From: Oceaniferula spumae
Lineage (GTDB): Bacteria; Verrucomicrobiota; Verrucomicrobiia; Verrucomicrobiales; Akkermansiaceae
Length of the DNA stretch: 64,000 nucleotides
Assembly (NCBI RefSeq): GCF_042849255.1
Contig: NZ_AP026866.1
Coordinates: forward strand, 682,001 to 746,000
Direction: 5' to 3'
Below, in pieces: positions 51,896 through 62,165 of the stretch; positions within the stretch are counted from its first letter, which is position 1, and each line of letters starts with the position of its first letter. The notes beneath the pieces were generated by a model. It was not told where the DNA came from, did not search any database, and was given only the letters and a program-made list of their open reading frames with translations. Both the position numbers and the translations under genes were made by a program.

Positions 51896-52999
51896 ATGGC
51901 TCCTGACTGCTCGCTAGAATGTCACAACTTGAGCCGACCCATTCAGAAAATCCGATTATCGGTCCAAGTGGCCGACTGCATCGAGCAAGACATCTCTGCC
52001 GGAGTATGGATCCATCACCTCCCAGGCCGGAGACCTTTGGCGGACCGATACGAAGTGAGTGTGAAGACCTGTGTGGCGGCACTGACTTTGCTAGAAGACC
52101 GTGGGGTCATCGCGGCTGCCGAACCGGGTAAAGCACGAGCCATCATTCGCCGGGCTGTTTCAAAATCTCGAAAGCGACATCTAAACCTACTCGTCCTGCA
52201 GCAAATCCATTCCGAACTCTCTCACGAAGATGCCTATCAGCTATCTTCTACGCAAGCGATTTGGGAGAACGCCGGCGGACATGTCATCCGCCGTGGTGTC
52301 GATTTTCCTTATCATAAGAATCCGGCCAAGCTTATCGATAAACTTATCGAAAATCACTCGGCTGACGCGATCTTCCTGCTGTCCCCCACTGCACCATGGG
52401 GACTCGAAGCCTCTCGCCGTATCCCTACATTCCAGATTGGCGGGCACGTTTACGATACACTCAAGATCTCATTTTTCGGGTTTCGTTTAAGAACGGAAAT
52501 TCCCAAGGTCGTCCGCTACCTACGCGATCAGGGACACCGTAAAATCTTTATTGCCGCTACGGACGAGACCCTACATCCATTCACCCTTAGCGGATTGAAA
52601 AGTGGATACGACGATGAAGTTCCCAACATCCGATTAGAGGATTACTGCCAAGTTTGCCCGAGTTCAGATCCCGACGGGTGGGCGGAATTTTGGAAAAAAA
52701 ATCTTTTCTGGCTAAAACCCAGTGCCGTTGTTGTGCACAGTGAAACCCAACTGCTTTCGCTTTACGGCCACTGCTCAAGAAACGGTTTAAAAATCCCCGA
52801 TGACCTATCCGTGATCTCAATGCGACACCACCCATTGCTCAACTGGATTTACCCAAAACCTACCATGATGCAGTTTCCCGCCGATCATGTGATCCGCGAG
52901 TTTAAAAAATGGATGGATAACAACTTGCATGAACAAGGTAATCATTTCCTGCCTCTGACCCGTCTCGATGGCGAAAGTGTGACCACCCACAGCGACTGA
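51896..52999 (+). CDS. GntR-type DNA-binding / LacI-type sensor transcriptional regulator
   Basis: 367 aa. The N-terminus (about 15-85) is a GntR winged helix-turn-helix with LPGRRPLADRYEVSVKTCVAAL and ALTLLEDRGVI. The rest (about 95-345) follows the LacI/periplasmic-binding-protein fold, with alternating strands such as DAIFLLSP, KIFIAA and SAVVVHS. Hybrid regulators of this type sense sugars and control carbohydrate loci. The next gene, convergent and 90 bp away, is a sulfatase, so control of sulfated-sugar use is plausible but unproved. Confidence 0.85.
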   Translation: MAPDCSLECHNLSRPIQKIRLSVQVADCIEQDISAGVWIHHLPGRRPLADRYEVSVKTCVAALTLLEDRGVIAAAEPGKARAIIRRAVSKSRKRHLNLLVLQQIHSELSHEDAYQLSSTQAIWENAGGHVIRRGVDFPYHKNPAKLIDKLIENHSADAIFLLSPTAPWGLEASRRIPTFQIGGHVYDTLKISFFGFRLRTEIPKVVRYLRDQGHRKIFIAATDETLHPFTLSGLKSGYDDEVPNIRLEDYCQVCPSSDPDGWAEFWKKNLFWLKPSAVVVHSETQLLSLYGHCSRNGLKIPDDLSVISMRHHPLLNWIYPKPTMMQFPADHVIREFKKWMDNNLHEQGNHFLPLTRLDGESVTTHSD

Positions 53000-53089
53000 C
53001 TCCCCCCAGACCACGCTTCTAACAACGCCACCTGATGACGACAAATATTCCCACACTTTGATAACACGGACCTCTTCACCGTCGTGCTG

Positions 53090-54466
53090 TTATTTCATCC
53101 GACCTTTGCGGTGTGGTGCGGTTTTCTCAGTTTCGAGCCCTTTGTCTTTCTGCTGACGCATCCAAGAATCGAGTTCCTTGGCCAGCCGAGTCTGAACCTC
53201 CGCCAGCTCGGGGCTACCGGCGAGATTGTTCAATGAGTATGGGTCTTTCCGCACATCATAGAGTTCTTCTTGAGGACGGTGCTGGAAAAACTTGAGGCGT
53301 TTTTTGATTTTGGACGATGTTTCCGCAGCTGCGGCGAGTGGCTGATAGAAGTCCTTGTAATACGCTCCGCCAAGGACATAGGCGTTACTGAAGACTCCTT
53401 CGTGGTTGAGGTTACGGATGTAGAGGTAGTTGTCATCACGCGCGGAACGGATCGGATAATCTTTTCCGTTGAAGATACCGCGCGTTGTTTGGGCACCGTA
53501 GACAAACTTGCGGAAGATCTTGGTATCCCCTTTCAGCACGGGAAGAAAGCTGCGGCCGTCGAACCCACGTTTACCGTCAGCATTGGCACAGCCAGTGTCG
53601 ATTTGGCTAGGGTCACCACCAGCAATAGTCACCAGTGTGGGAACAACATCAACATACTGGACCAGCGCATTATTTGAGCTTCCAGGCTTCACGACTCCTG
53701 GCCAGCGAACGATGAAGCTGGTTTTCAGGCCAGTGTCGTAACATGTCCATTTGCCCCCAAAAGGAAGAGTCATGCCCTGCTCACTGGTGAAGATGAGGAT
53801 GGTATTGTCCGCTACCTTTGCCTTCGCAAGCGACTCCATAATGCCTCCCAGTTTCTTATCAAGATGGGAGATCTCGGCGTAGTATTTGCAGAGCTGGCGG
53901 CGGGTGTGCGGAGTATCAATCAGGTTCGGCGGCACAATGATCTTTTCCGGATCATAGACCTTAGCATCGCCCGTGCTCCATGGCTTGTGAGGATCACTTG
54001 AGGCAACAATGTGGCAAAAGGGACCTTCGGTATTTTTCAAAGTCTTCGCCAAATTGCGTGATTTGAATGGGAACGATTCCTTCGGACCAAAATGCTGCTT
54101 CCCCTCTAGCGACACCTCATAACCCAGCTCCCCAAGATGATGCACTATGCTCTTAACCCCTTTGCGAACTTTACTGTGGTTTGGGAACGCACCACTGCGG
54201 ATCGGAAACAGTCCGGTGTAGAGCTGCTGCCGCGTAGGAGCGCACATCGCGGTGGCAGTGAACATACCGTCAAAACGCATCCCCTGCTCAGCCAGTGCCT
54301 GCATGTTGGGCGTTTTGACATTTGGCGAGCCGTAGGGTTCACAGTCGCTCCAAGTCATGTCATCGGCCAGCAGAATGACGATGTTAGGTTGTTCTGCAGC
54401 ATTCACCGCCAAGGCGGCACAAAGACTGCACCAACTCAGTAGCAGGATGCGAATGAGAATTTTCAT
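53090..54466 (-). CDS. type I sulfatase (heparan N-sulfatase-like)
   Basis: 458 aa from the ATG at 54466; a GTG two codons upstream is possible. The signal peptide ends near NAAEQ. The metal site is LLADDMTWSD. The formylglycine motif is C-A-P-T-R, with Thr at the position where Ser is usual. GKQHFGP and FTSEQGMTLPFGGKWTCYDTG fit the group related to N-sulfoglucosamine sulfohydrolase. Predicted periplasmic or secreted. No maturase is present in the window. Confidence 0.92.
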   Translation of the reverse strand: MKILIRILLLSWCSLCAALAVNAAEQPNIVILLADDMTWSDCEPYGSPNVKTPNMQALAEQGMRFDGMFTATAMCAPTRQQLYTGLFPIRSGAFPNHSKVRKGVKSIVHHLGELGYEVSLEGKQHFGPKESFPFKSRNLAKTLKNTEGPFCHIVASSDPHKPWSTGDAKVYDPEKIIVPPNLIDTPHTRRQLCKYYAEISHLDKKLGGIMESLAKAKVADNTILIFTSEQGMTLPFGGKWTCYDTGLKTSFIVRWPGVVKPGSSNNALVQYVDVVPTLVTIAGGDPSQIDTGCANADGKRGFDGRSFLPVLKGDTKIFRKFVYGAQTTRGIFNGKDYPIRSARDDNYLYIRNLNHEGVFSNAYVLGGAYYKDFYQPLAAAAETSSKIKKRLKFFQHRPQEELYDVRKDPYSLNNLAGSPELAEVQTRLAKELDSWMRQQKDKGLETEKTAPHRKGRMK

Positions 54467-54521
54467 AACCACACTACGCCAGACGGAACTCCTTCTTTCC
54501 AGTCAGAAAAAAGCTGTCCAA

Positions 54522-56114
54522 CTAATCCTTACAGCGTTGATGCCCGGTCAGACGATAGAACGTTTCATTGCTCACCTCCCGAGCGGCGCGGATGCACTTA
54601 CCTTGCATACCGAGGATACGCTGCAGGCAGGTTGCTTGGGCTTCGGCACTGGCAAATTCCATGCCAACCAAAGCACGACCAACTCGTTCTCCAGAGTAGG
54701 CGTAGTTAAAGTAACATAGGCTCGCGAGATCCTTGACCTCGTTCATGAACTGCAGGAATGCGCCAGCGCGTTCTGGGAACTCGATGTTGATGAACAGAGG
54801 ATGTCGAAAAAGCTCAGGCGAGTAGTTAATGATGCGATAATCGACGTCTTCATCAGTTGAAACATCGCTGGCATTGGCCCCTCTTTGATCGAGCACAGTA
54901 TCTAGCTGATTGTAATCCTCCTTTGATCCGATTAATCCGAGAACAGGATACTGAACATCGGAATCGGTGCGACCATATTGCAGATCAATGATACTGATGT
55001 TCTCAGGTAGTTGTTCAAGAAACTGAACCAGTGAACCCTTCCCTTCTGGGATGGGAACCCGTAGGAAACGACGGTGTTTGGAGCCGATTCCAGCTCTGTG
55101 AGAAATACCACTCAGCTGGGCGAAATCCATGTTAGCGCCGCTGATGATGGTCAGGACTTTTTCGCCTGCAGCCACTTCACCGGCTTGGTGATGTTTATGA
55201 AATCCAGCCAAGCCCATCGCGCCACTCGGCTCGGGAATGACTCGCAACGTTTCCCAGAGGGTGCGAATGGAGTGGCATACTTCGTCGTTTGTGACCGTGA
55301 CAATGCCATCTAACAAATCACGGCAATACCCGTAAGTCACAGCACCGGCTTTCCTAACAGCAGTGCCATCGCAGAAGACATCGACGTATTCGAGTTCTAC
55401 AGGTCCTCCGTTTTCAATGGCAGCCTTCATGGATGCCTGTTCGACGCCCTCAACTCCGTAAACTTTAACATTGGGCCAATAGCGCTTCAGCCAGCATGCA
55501 ACTGCGGCAGCGAGGCCACCACCTCCGATAGCCACGTAGACTCTGTCAAACGGCCCCTCGCCGCTCATCACCACCTCATCGGCGAGTGTCCCCTGCCCAC
55601 CCATCGTGACTACGTCATCATAAGGGTGGATGTAGACGCCGGAGGTGGCCTCACAAAATTCACGGGCCGCGATACCAGCATCGTCATAAGTATCACCGGT
55701 CAGACGAATCTCGATGTTCTCCCCGCCAAATCGGAGCACCTCACTTTGTTTCACCTCGGGAGTGGAGCGCGGCATAAAGATAATCGCCCGGCAGTCGAGC
55801 GCCTTCGCTGCCAGTGCCACACCTTGAGCGTGATTCCCTGCTGATGCTGCGACGATACCTTTAGCCCGCTGTTCTGGGCTTAGAGCAGCCATGGCATTGT
55901 ATGAGCCGCGCCATTTGTAAGCTTTGATTGGACCGAGGTCCTCGCGTTTCACCCACACATCGGCATCTAGCTCTGGTAGCGGCAGCTGCTGTAGCGGCGT
56001 AGCGTCACCGACACAATAGACCCGCTCCCGCGCCGAGAGAATCTCCTCAAACAGACGGTCGGTGTCTGAGGGAGTTTGTGCGGCGTTTTCTGTGTTAGCT
56101 TGAGCGGAATTCAT
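54522..56114 (-). CDS. ilvA: threonine ammonia-lyase (threonine dehydratase)
   Basis: 530 aa. It deaminates threonine to 2-oxobutyrate, the first step to isoleucine, with PLP. The PLP lysine is in IKAYKWRGSYNAM and the phosphate-binding glycine loop is GGGGLAA. SAGNHAQGVALAA is the conserved substrate loop. Two C-terminal ACT-like regulatory domains (about residues 345-425 and 435-520) suggest feedback control by isoleucine and valine. It lies between two sulfatases on the same strand, with no evident functional link. Confidence 0.94.
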   Translation of the reverse strand: MNSAQANTENAAQTPSDTDRLFEEILSARERVYCVGDATPLQQLPLPELDADVWVKREDLGPIKAYKWRGSYNAMAALSPEQRAKGIVAASAGNHAQGVALAAKALDCRAIIFMPRSTPEVKQSEVLRFGGENIEIRLTGDTYDDAGIAAREFCEATSGVYIHPYDDVVTMGGQGTLADEVVMSGEGPFDRVYVAIGGGGLAAAVACWLKRYWPNVKVYGVEGVEQASMKAAIENGGPVELEYVDVFCDGTAVRKAGAVTYGYCRDLLDGIVTVTNDEVCHSIRTLWETLRVIPEPSGAMGLAGFHKHHQAGEVAAGEKVLTIISGANMDFAQLSGISHRAGIGSKHRRFLRVPIPEGKGSLVQFLEQLPENISIIDLQYGRTDSDVQYPVLGLIGSKEDYNQLDTVLDQRGANASDVSTDEDVDYRIINYSPELFRHPLFINIEFPERAGAFLQFMNEVKDLASLCYFNYAYSGERVGRALVGMEFASAEAQATCLQRILGMQGKCIRAAREVSNETFYRLTGHQRCKD

Positions 56115-56224
56115 CGCCGTGGAGATAGACCAATTCCCCTGAATAGTCCACGGCCAATGCCGTCATGGATAGGAAAACCCACGCGCGATTTGTTCATCGG
56201 ACCACATGAAACAGGGTCCATTTT

Positions 56225-57640
56225 TCACTCTATATGGCTTTGGTAATCTCCACCGTTGAGACTTCTGATGACCGATTCCTGCCAAGATTTCAGGCTCAAC
56301 TTAAGTCGATCGAAATCCTCGGGATTTTGAGCTGCAATGTTGCTCTTCTCCATTGGATCCTTTTCCAAATTGTAGAGTTCATAGCCCACTTTCCCTTTTT
56401 GGTTTTCATTCCGGTGTAACTTCAAAGGCCATTCAAGCCAGGCTGCATGGCCTGGAAAAGAGTTCAAGGGGTGCTGCTTGATGTTTTGATCACCTTTGAT
56501 TCGCTCTGGATATGGCGTCGCTTTACCAGCCTGCTGAGCTTTCATGATTTGTTTGAGAATCCGGTCGCTGTGGGTGGCATTCCCGCCGGCAGAGTGGCGC
56601 CAGAACCCAATGCCTGTTTTTCTAACATGCATGTCGCCCACGATGGCTTCTCGCAGGTCGATACCATCGAGTGGACGTTTTGGTTTCTGCTTTGATCCAA
56701 TGAGTGAGAGCAACGTGGGGTAGATATCCGAGGTCACAGCGGGAATCTCGGTCGTGCCAGGCTTGATCGCCGCCGGCCATTCGATCAGTGCTGGAACACG
56801 GAGTCCACCCTCGTAGATGTCACCTTTTTTACCCCTGCCGCCCGAGCTTTCAGTCATCAATCCGCCGTTGTCACTGCAGTACCATAGGATGGTGTTTTGG
56901 TGCAGATCCATTTCTCGCAATTGTTTGCGGAGGCGGCCTAGTGTTTCATCCAGCGCTGTGATTTCATTGAAAAACGGTGCGCCTTTTACGCCTTGATACA
57001 TCTTGCCTGATGATGGTTTCTCCTGGTGCGGGGAGTGCGGAGACGAATACCAAGCAACTGCAAACATCGGTTTCCCAGAGTCCTTGTGTTGCTTTAAGAA
57101 CTTGATTGTCTCATCGATGACAATCGTGGAGCTGTCACCTTTCATCTGCTCGACTTTACCTTGGCGCGACAGATACGGGTTGGTGTCGAAAAAGTTAGGC
57201 GCAGACAGCCATTGATCAAATCCTCTCGCGCTCGGATTCGAGCCACTACCTGCCTGGACTGATCCGACATGCCATTTTCCAAAGTGACCAGTGACATAGC
57301 CTTCGGCCTTTAATGCTTGGGCGATGGTGTATTCCTGATCGCGCATGAACCATCCGTGGTCGAGAATGTTGATGCGGTTGTTGTTTCTTCCGGTCAGCAC
57401 TGTGCCCCGCGTTGGCGAGCAGACTGGAGCTCCGGCATAGAAGCGATTGAATACCATCGCATTTTTAGCCATCGCGTCGAGGTTCGGAGTCTTGACGACC
57501 GGATGACCGTTATAGCCAGTATCCCCCCACCCTTGGTCATCGGCCATGACCAAGATGATATTCGGCTTCGAGGCGGCTTGCGCACCTACGCTCAGAATAA
57601 CGAGCCATGTAACCGACAAAAGAGCTTGGATAGAAGTCAT
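56225..57640 (-). CDS. type I sulfatase (arylsulfatase A-like)
   Basis: 471 aa from the ATG at 57640; an ATG eight codons upstream is possible. The signal peptide ends at GAQAAS. The metal site is MADDQGWGDTGYNGHP. The formylglycine motif is C-S-P-T-R followed by GTVLTGRNNNR. The chain then follows the arylsulfatase A-like order (GHFGKWHVG, CSDNGG). Predicted exported. It is divergent from the secretin-like gene with 49 bp between starts. Confidence 0.93.
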   Translation of the reverse strand: MTSIQALLSVTWLVILSVGAQAASKPNIILVMADDQGWGDTGYNGHPVVKTPNLDAMAKNAMVFNRFYAGAPVCSPTRGTVLTGRNNNRINILDHGWFMRDQEYTIAQALKAEGYVTGHFGKWHVGSVQAGSGSNPSARGFDQWLSAPNFFDTNPYLSRQGKVEQMKGDSSTIVIDETIKFLKQHKDSGKPMFAVAWYSSPHSPHQEKPSSGKMYQGVKGAPFFNEITALDETLGRLRKQLREMDLHQNTILWYCSDNGGLMTESSGGRGKKGDIYEGGLRVPALIEWPAAIKPGTTEIPAVTSDIYPTLLSLIGSKQKPKRPLDGIDLREAIVGDMHVRKTGIGFWRHSAGGNATHSDRILKQIMKAQQAGKATPYPERIKGDQNIKQHPLNSFPGHAAWLEWPLKLHRNENQKGKVGYELYNLEKDPMEKSNIAAQNPEDFDRLKLSLKSWQESVIRSLNGGDYQSHIE

Positions 57641-57689
57641 TGTGTAATTTGGATTTGTAAGCACCTATGGATAAGCTAAAGCTGCCTTC

Positions 57690-58868
57690 ATGTCGACGAA
57701 ACGAGCCATCGCCCTACTGGCCATCATTCTATTACTTGCCTTGGTGTTGAAACTTTCAAACAAGGACACTGATCGGTCTATGGATGAGCGGGATGATGGA
57801 AGCAAGCTTCAGAATACCTCCGAGCTCAAATTGAACGATAGCAAAAGATCGGCCAGAAGAAATCAAGCTGCTAATACAAGCACGGCCGAGCCAACGCACA
57901 GCTATGGAGAACTCAAAGACTTCATCATCCCGATACTTGTGCTGGAAAATGCTACGTTTACTGAGGCGCTAAAGCAGCTCAGGGAGAGATATATGGATAT
58001 TTGTCTGAGAACTGGGGAGAAACCTATCCCATTCGAATTCCATGTTGAAGCGGAGTCGGAGCGCAGGATCAACGTCACGCTGAAGCAACTACCATTTACC
58101 TCCATGCTCAAGACCTTGGCGGCTATCGAGGGCGTGACCATGGAGATGGAGGGGCTGGATATTACATTTTCACCGAAGAAAAAGTCAGGCATGTTGATGA
58201 CGAAAAACTTTAGCCTGCCAGCCAGACTGTTGGGGAAACTGGATAACGCTACGGACGCGAAGAGCATCATGGCTTTACTCAATATAGAGAATGCCAAAAT
58301 GAGCTATCTGGCAGCTAACGGAAGTCTTGAGATCAACGCCGACTCCACCGATCTGGAACGAATCAGTCAGTTGATCGATCACTATTTAGCCGTGCCTATC
58401 AACAGCGTGAAGTCGTCCTCGGAAATTATAACGGTCGATAAAGGTGTCGATTTTGACCCTAGTAAATTGAATGACCCTGGGTATATGGAGCAGATCAAGA
58501 GCACCCAAGGTATCAGTCTATCAGCCAGCCCAAGTGTGATTTCACGCAGCGGCAGCCCTACCACCATATCTATCGGGACTGAGGTTCAGACTGATCAGGG
58601 AGCTAATCAATTGAAAGGCTTTGAGATCAGCAGCCAGGCCAGCTTTACTGGATTTGTGGTAAGAAATGTTGCGCAGTTCAATCATGGTGCTGAGACAGGT
58701 AATGAGAGGTCACCCGTAGTTCAGAACAAGATTACGCAGGACGATTATATCCCCCGTGGTGGCCATCAAGTTATTCGTTTGAACTCGTCTAACGGCACTA
58801 CTCGTTATCTCATCGTCAGGCACACCGAGGTGGATGCTACAGGGAAAACAGTGCCGCGATCACGATAG
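57690..58868 (+). CDS. orphan secretin-like membrane-anchored protein
   Basis: 392 aa with an N-terminal membrane anchor (about 5-22) and a charged linker to about residue 70. Residues about 75-175 look like an STN/secretin N-domain pair (FTEALKQLRERY, INVTLKQLPFTSMLKTLA). Further on, SLSASPSVISRSGSPTTISIGTE resembles the signature of secretin C-terminal domains, where an N-Gly-x-x-Ala motif is usual. It is too short for a complete gated barrel. No type II secretion genes are beside it. The family is uncertain. Confidence 0.6.
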   Translation: MSTKRAIALLAIILLLALVLKLSNKDTDRSMDERDDGSKLQNTSELKLNDSKRSARRNQAANTSTAEPTHSYGELKDFIIPILVLENATFTEALKQLRERYMDICLRTGEKPIPFEFHVEAESERRINVTLKQLPFTSMLKTLAAIEGVTMEMEGLDITFSPKKKSGMLMTKNFSLPARLLGKLDNATDAKSIMALLNIENAKMSYLAANGSLEINADSTDLERISQLIDHYLAVPINSVKSSSEIITVDKGVDFDPSKLNDPGYMEQIKSTQGISLSASPSVISRSGSPTTISIGTEVQTDQGANQLKGFEISSQASFTGFVVRNVAQFNHGAETGNERSPVVQNKITQDDYIPRGGHQVIRLNSSNGTTRYLIVRHTEVDATGKTVPRSR

Positions 58869-58923
58869 ATCAAGATCGGCCCCAAGAAGGCTTTGAGGCA
58901 CGCTAAACAAAATCCGTCCTCTC

Positions 58924-61900
58924 TTACTTCAGTGTTTTGATGTAAGCGAGAAGGTCTGCCATCAGTTGATCCGGGAGTTCGCCAAAAGTTCTCGGCATGA
59001 ACGATCGGCCATTAACGCTGCCCTGAGCGAGCAAGGCGGATTTGGCAATGAATGTTTCCTGCCCACCAATAGTGGCAACCACGATACCGTTGTCATCGCT
59101 TTTTGCCAGATAGCCTTCCACAGCCAGCCCGTCTTTTCTAACAGCGTAGTAGAGACCGAAGGCTGACTCCATGGCTTCGTCTGGATTCACGATCGCAGTC
59201 AAGAGGTGACCGGTATCACGTGCCGCTGAGCCATCGAGTGGCGGGGCAATGGCTTGCCCTTGGCCACCCACGGCATGGCATGCCAAACAGGATGCGAAAA
59301 ACCCTTGGCCTACTGCAGGATTCCCTTTGAGCTTTGGCACAGCCTCTTCATAATGCTTCACCTTTGCACTCAGTTTTTTTCTCTCTGCAACCTCCTGTTT
59401 TTGTAATTGTCCATAAATCGCTCTGGCAACTTTGTTTTTCTTCAGGAGTTGTTGCGCTCTAGCAGCTGATGGGAAGTCCCAGTGGCTGGCATTGATCTGC
59501 TTGCCAGACCAAAGAGCAATCAGCACCGCGTTACCTTGGCGGCTGAAACTAAGTCGTCTCACCAGCTGTGACTTCTGATCGTCCTTCAGCGTTCGCACGA
59601 TCTTGCCGACCAGCCCTCTTGCAGACTTGGCGTCAGTGATGCATAGGGCTGCGATCGCATGCAGTCTAACATCAAAGCCATAACTTTGATCCGCTGCGAT
59701 GGCTTGATAGAGAGCCGAGTGGTTTCCTTTGCTATGAATGACCGCCTCAATTGCCTGCTGGTGCAGACTGGCTTTATCTTTTGACCCGAGAATCTTGGTA
59801 ATCGCCCCCAAGTGCTGGGGCGCGCGCAAGTCGTTGACCAAGCTGAGAGCCTGACTTTGTTTTTGAGTGTCACCGGAGTTGAACAGTTCTGCGATTTCCT
59901 TTTGGTAAAATTGCGACACGGCAGGACCATCAATCATTGACTTGTTGGCAACGGCCATTGGCAGCAACTCTTCAGATCTTTGCTCAAATGTTTTTTGAAC
60001 CGCGGCTAACACCTTGGGATTACTGAGCATCTTAGTCACCGCGATGAAGGTGTTTTTATCAATCTCTCCCTTCGTAGCTTGATCCCATACTTTGACAAAC
60101 ACCTCAACTCTCTGCTCGGGCGGAAGGGCTTGGATAGCCCACAGCACATTTCCTGCAGGCTGCTTCTTGGCAGCTGGGGTCGCCAAATACTTGCTGAGTT
60201 CAGCTGGATAGTTCTCGAGAGCTTTGCGGGCTAGGAATCTTTCGAAATTGCGCTCGTATGATCCGCCGAATTCGTTGCCTGCGACTGAAGATTTACAGGC
60301 CCTGACGAGTAGATCGATCGTGTTGTCATCGGCTTTGCCTATTTCCTCGAGTGTTCGGATGCTCTGGGAGCGAACCATGGCATTCTCGGACTCAATGTGG
60401 TCGCCAATGAGTTCAGCCACCTTGGCAGGAGCCAGGCTTGAATTCGAGAGCGTGCGGATCGTCTCCCTAACAATGTTACCATTCTTGTCAGCAAGGAGCG
60501 GCTTCAGGACAGACTCGTCATACTGCTTCAATCCTTCGAGACTCCAGATGGCGAGAATTCTGACGCTTTCATCAATGGATGTATCGAGGGCCATTTTTTT
60601 CAACTCCGGAGCAAGATCGGCAGCCTGACGATCGACAATTTGCTGCCACGCCGCCCGCTTTTCCCAAAGTGTTCTGCCATTGAGGTGTTTGATCAGATCT
60701 TTGTTGGCTGCCTTGGCGATGTTAGGGATTTCAAATGTCTTCTGGTCCTTGTGGCGGATTCTCCAGATACGGCCATGAGTGCGGTCCCTGTCCGGGTGAT
60801 CGGTGCTGATCTCATTATGCGAAACCACTTTGTTATACCAATCTGCGATATAGAGGCAGCCGTCCGGTCCGAACTCGATGTTCACGGGGCGGAACCAGTC
60901 ATCTTCGCACTTGAGAAAATCAGGCAGCAGCTCGGCCTTGATTTCGCCGGAGGGTAAGCGCTCGATTCTAACGGAGCTGATGGCATTGGTGATAGGGTTC
61001 GCTAGGAAAGCGACATTTTTCCACTCGCTGGGAAACCCATATTCACCATCTTCAGAAAATGCCAATCCTGAGATCCCGGTGCCGCCAACACGAAACTTGT
61101 GCACCCCGTCTATCAAAGGCTGGTAACTACGGATCGAATCACCGCCGATACCACTGATACCAGTTTGCTCTTCAGTCGGCAGCACTGAAAGTCCGTTGTC
61201 GTTAGCGGAGGTAGAATACCATTGTCCATTCGAGCGCACTTGGTAGCCCCAGACGTTGTCTCTTGCCGTTCCAATGATCTCAAGCTTGCTGCCATCGATC
61301 TTGGCACGAAGGTTTTTCGCGTAGGTTACCTCTAACTCCTGTCCGGTTTTAAGAACTTTGACCTTACCGGAGTTCAATGCCCCGTGGGTGAAATAGAGCC
61401 AGCCACCCGGCCCTCTAACTATGGAGTGAGCCATCGTATGGGTATCGAAAAATCCGAAACCACTCATGATGGTCTCTACTTTGTCTTGTTTGCCATCGTT
61501 ATTGGCATCCTCCATGAAGAAAAATTCAGAACCGTGAGCCACGAAGCAGCCATTCTTGTAGGGGTAGATGCTCTGGGGAATTGAAAGTCCGTCTGCCCAT
61601 ACGTGCAGAGGTCCTTTGCTACGTTTCGTTGGGTCATCAACGATCAGAATTTGATCTCTGCCTTTCTTTTCCAGTTTGTAGAGCTGTTGTATCTCAGCCA
61701 CTCTGGGGTATTTCTTGGCCAAATTCGGATCTTTCATCATCTGAAGAGCCTGACCAAATCTGATACCAGTCACTGGATCGAGAGGATACATCCGTGCCGT
61801 TTGTGTCCAGAGACGACCAGCATCGTCAAAGGTAAGGTCGATGGGATTGATGAGTCCGTTCTCTTCAGAGGCAACCAACTCAATGACAAAACCTTCGGGC

Positions 61901-62067
61901 AGTTTGAACTTCTTGAGCTGCTCCTCGACTGAATATGCCGTTTTACGCTCAGAAAGCATTTTTTTCTGAGCAAGCGCCGCAGGACTTGATGCGATTGTGA
62001 GGGTAAGTCCGAGAATTAAAACGTTTTTGGGAGCAATCATCTTAAGGGAAGTATTGGTGCGCTTCAT
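58924..62067 (-). CDS. PVC-type membrane-associated dehydrogenase / cytochrome c protein
   Basis: About 1047 aa from the ATG at 62067, chosen because MKRTNTS leads into a signal peptide ending SPAALAQ; starts at 62145, 62088 and 62040 are also open. Domain order: a six-bladed glucose-dehydrogenase-like propeller (about residues 35-400), a HEAT-repeat region (about 430-880), and a C-terminal cytochrome c domain with CLACH (codons near 59275-59289) and a distal Met. This architecture is widespread in planctomycetes and verrucomicrobia. It is periplasmic and thought to oxidise sugars or polyols. Confidence 0.92.
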   Translation of the reverse strand: MKRTNTSLKMIAPKNVLILGLTLTIASSPAALAQKKMLSERKTAYSVEEQLKKFKLPEGFVIELVASEENGLINPIDLTFDDAGRLWTQTARMYPLDPVTGIRFGQALQMMKDPNLAKKYPRVAEIQQLYKLEKKGRDQILIVDDPTKRSKGPLHVWADGLSIPQSIYPYKNGCFVAHGSEFFFMEDANNDGKQDKVETIMSGFGFFDTHTMAHSIVRGPGGWLYFTHGALNSGKVKVLKTGQELEVTYAKNLRAKIDGSKLEIIGTARDNVWGYQVRSNGQWYSTSANDNGLSVLPTEEQTGISGIGGDSIRSYQPLIDGVHKFRVGGTGISGLAFSEDGEYGFPSEWKNVAFLANPITNAISSVRIERLPSGEIKAELLPDFLKCEDDWFRPVNIEFGPDGCLYIADWYNKVVSHNEISTDHPDRDRTHGRIWRIRHKDQKTFEIPNIAKAANKDLIKHLNGRTLWEKRAAWQQIVDRQAADLAPELKKMALDTSIDESVRILAIWSLEGLKQYDESVLKPLLADKNGNIVRETIRTLSNSSLAPAKVAELIGDHIESENAMVRSQSIRTLEEIGKADDNTIDLLVRACKSSVAGNEFGGSYERNFERFLARKALENYPAELSKYLATPAAKKQPAGNVLWAIQALPPEQRVEVFVKVWDQATKGEIDKNTFIAVTKMLSNPKVLAAVQKTFEQRSEELLPMAVANKSMIDGPAVSQFYQKEIAELFNSGDTQKQSQALSLVNDLRAPQHLGAITKILGSKDKASLHQQAIEAVIHSKGNHSALYQAIAADQSYGFDVRLHAIAALCITDAKSARGLVGKIVRTLKDDQKSQLVRRLSFSRQGNAVLIALWSGKQINASHWDFPSAARAQQLLKKNKVARAIYGQLQKQEVAERKKLSAKVKHYEEAVPKLKGNPAVGQGFFASCLACHAVGGQGQAIAPPLDGSAARDTGHLLTAIVNPDEAMESAFGLYYAVRKDGLAVEGYLAKSDDNGIVVATIGGQETFIAKSALLAQGSVNGRSFMPRTFGELPDQLMADLLAYIKTLK

Positions 62068-62165
62068 ATACGGAGCAACCAAATTCATACCTCCAAAATA
62101 CACATGAACATTCGCAAAACACACATCCCAGCATGTAGATGACAAAATCGCTTTAACACGATTTA

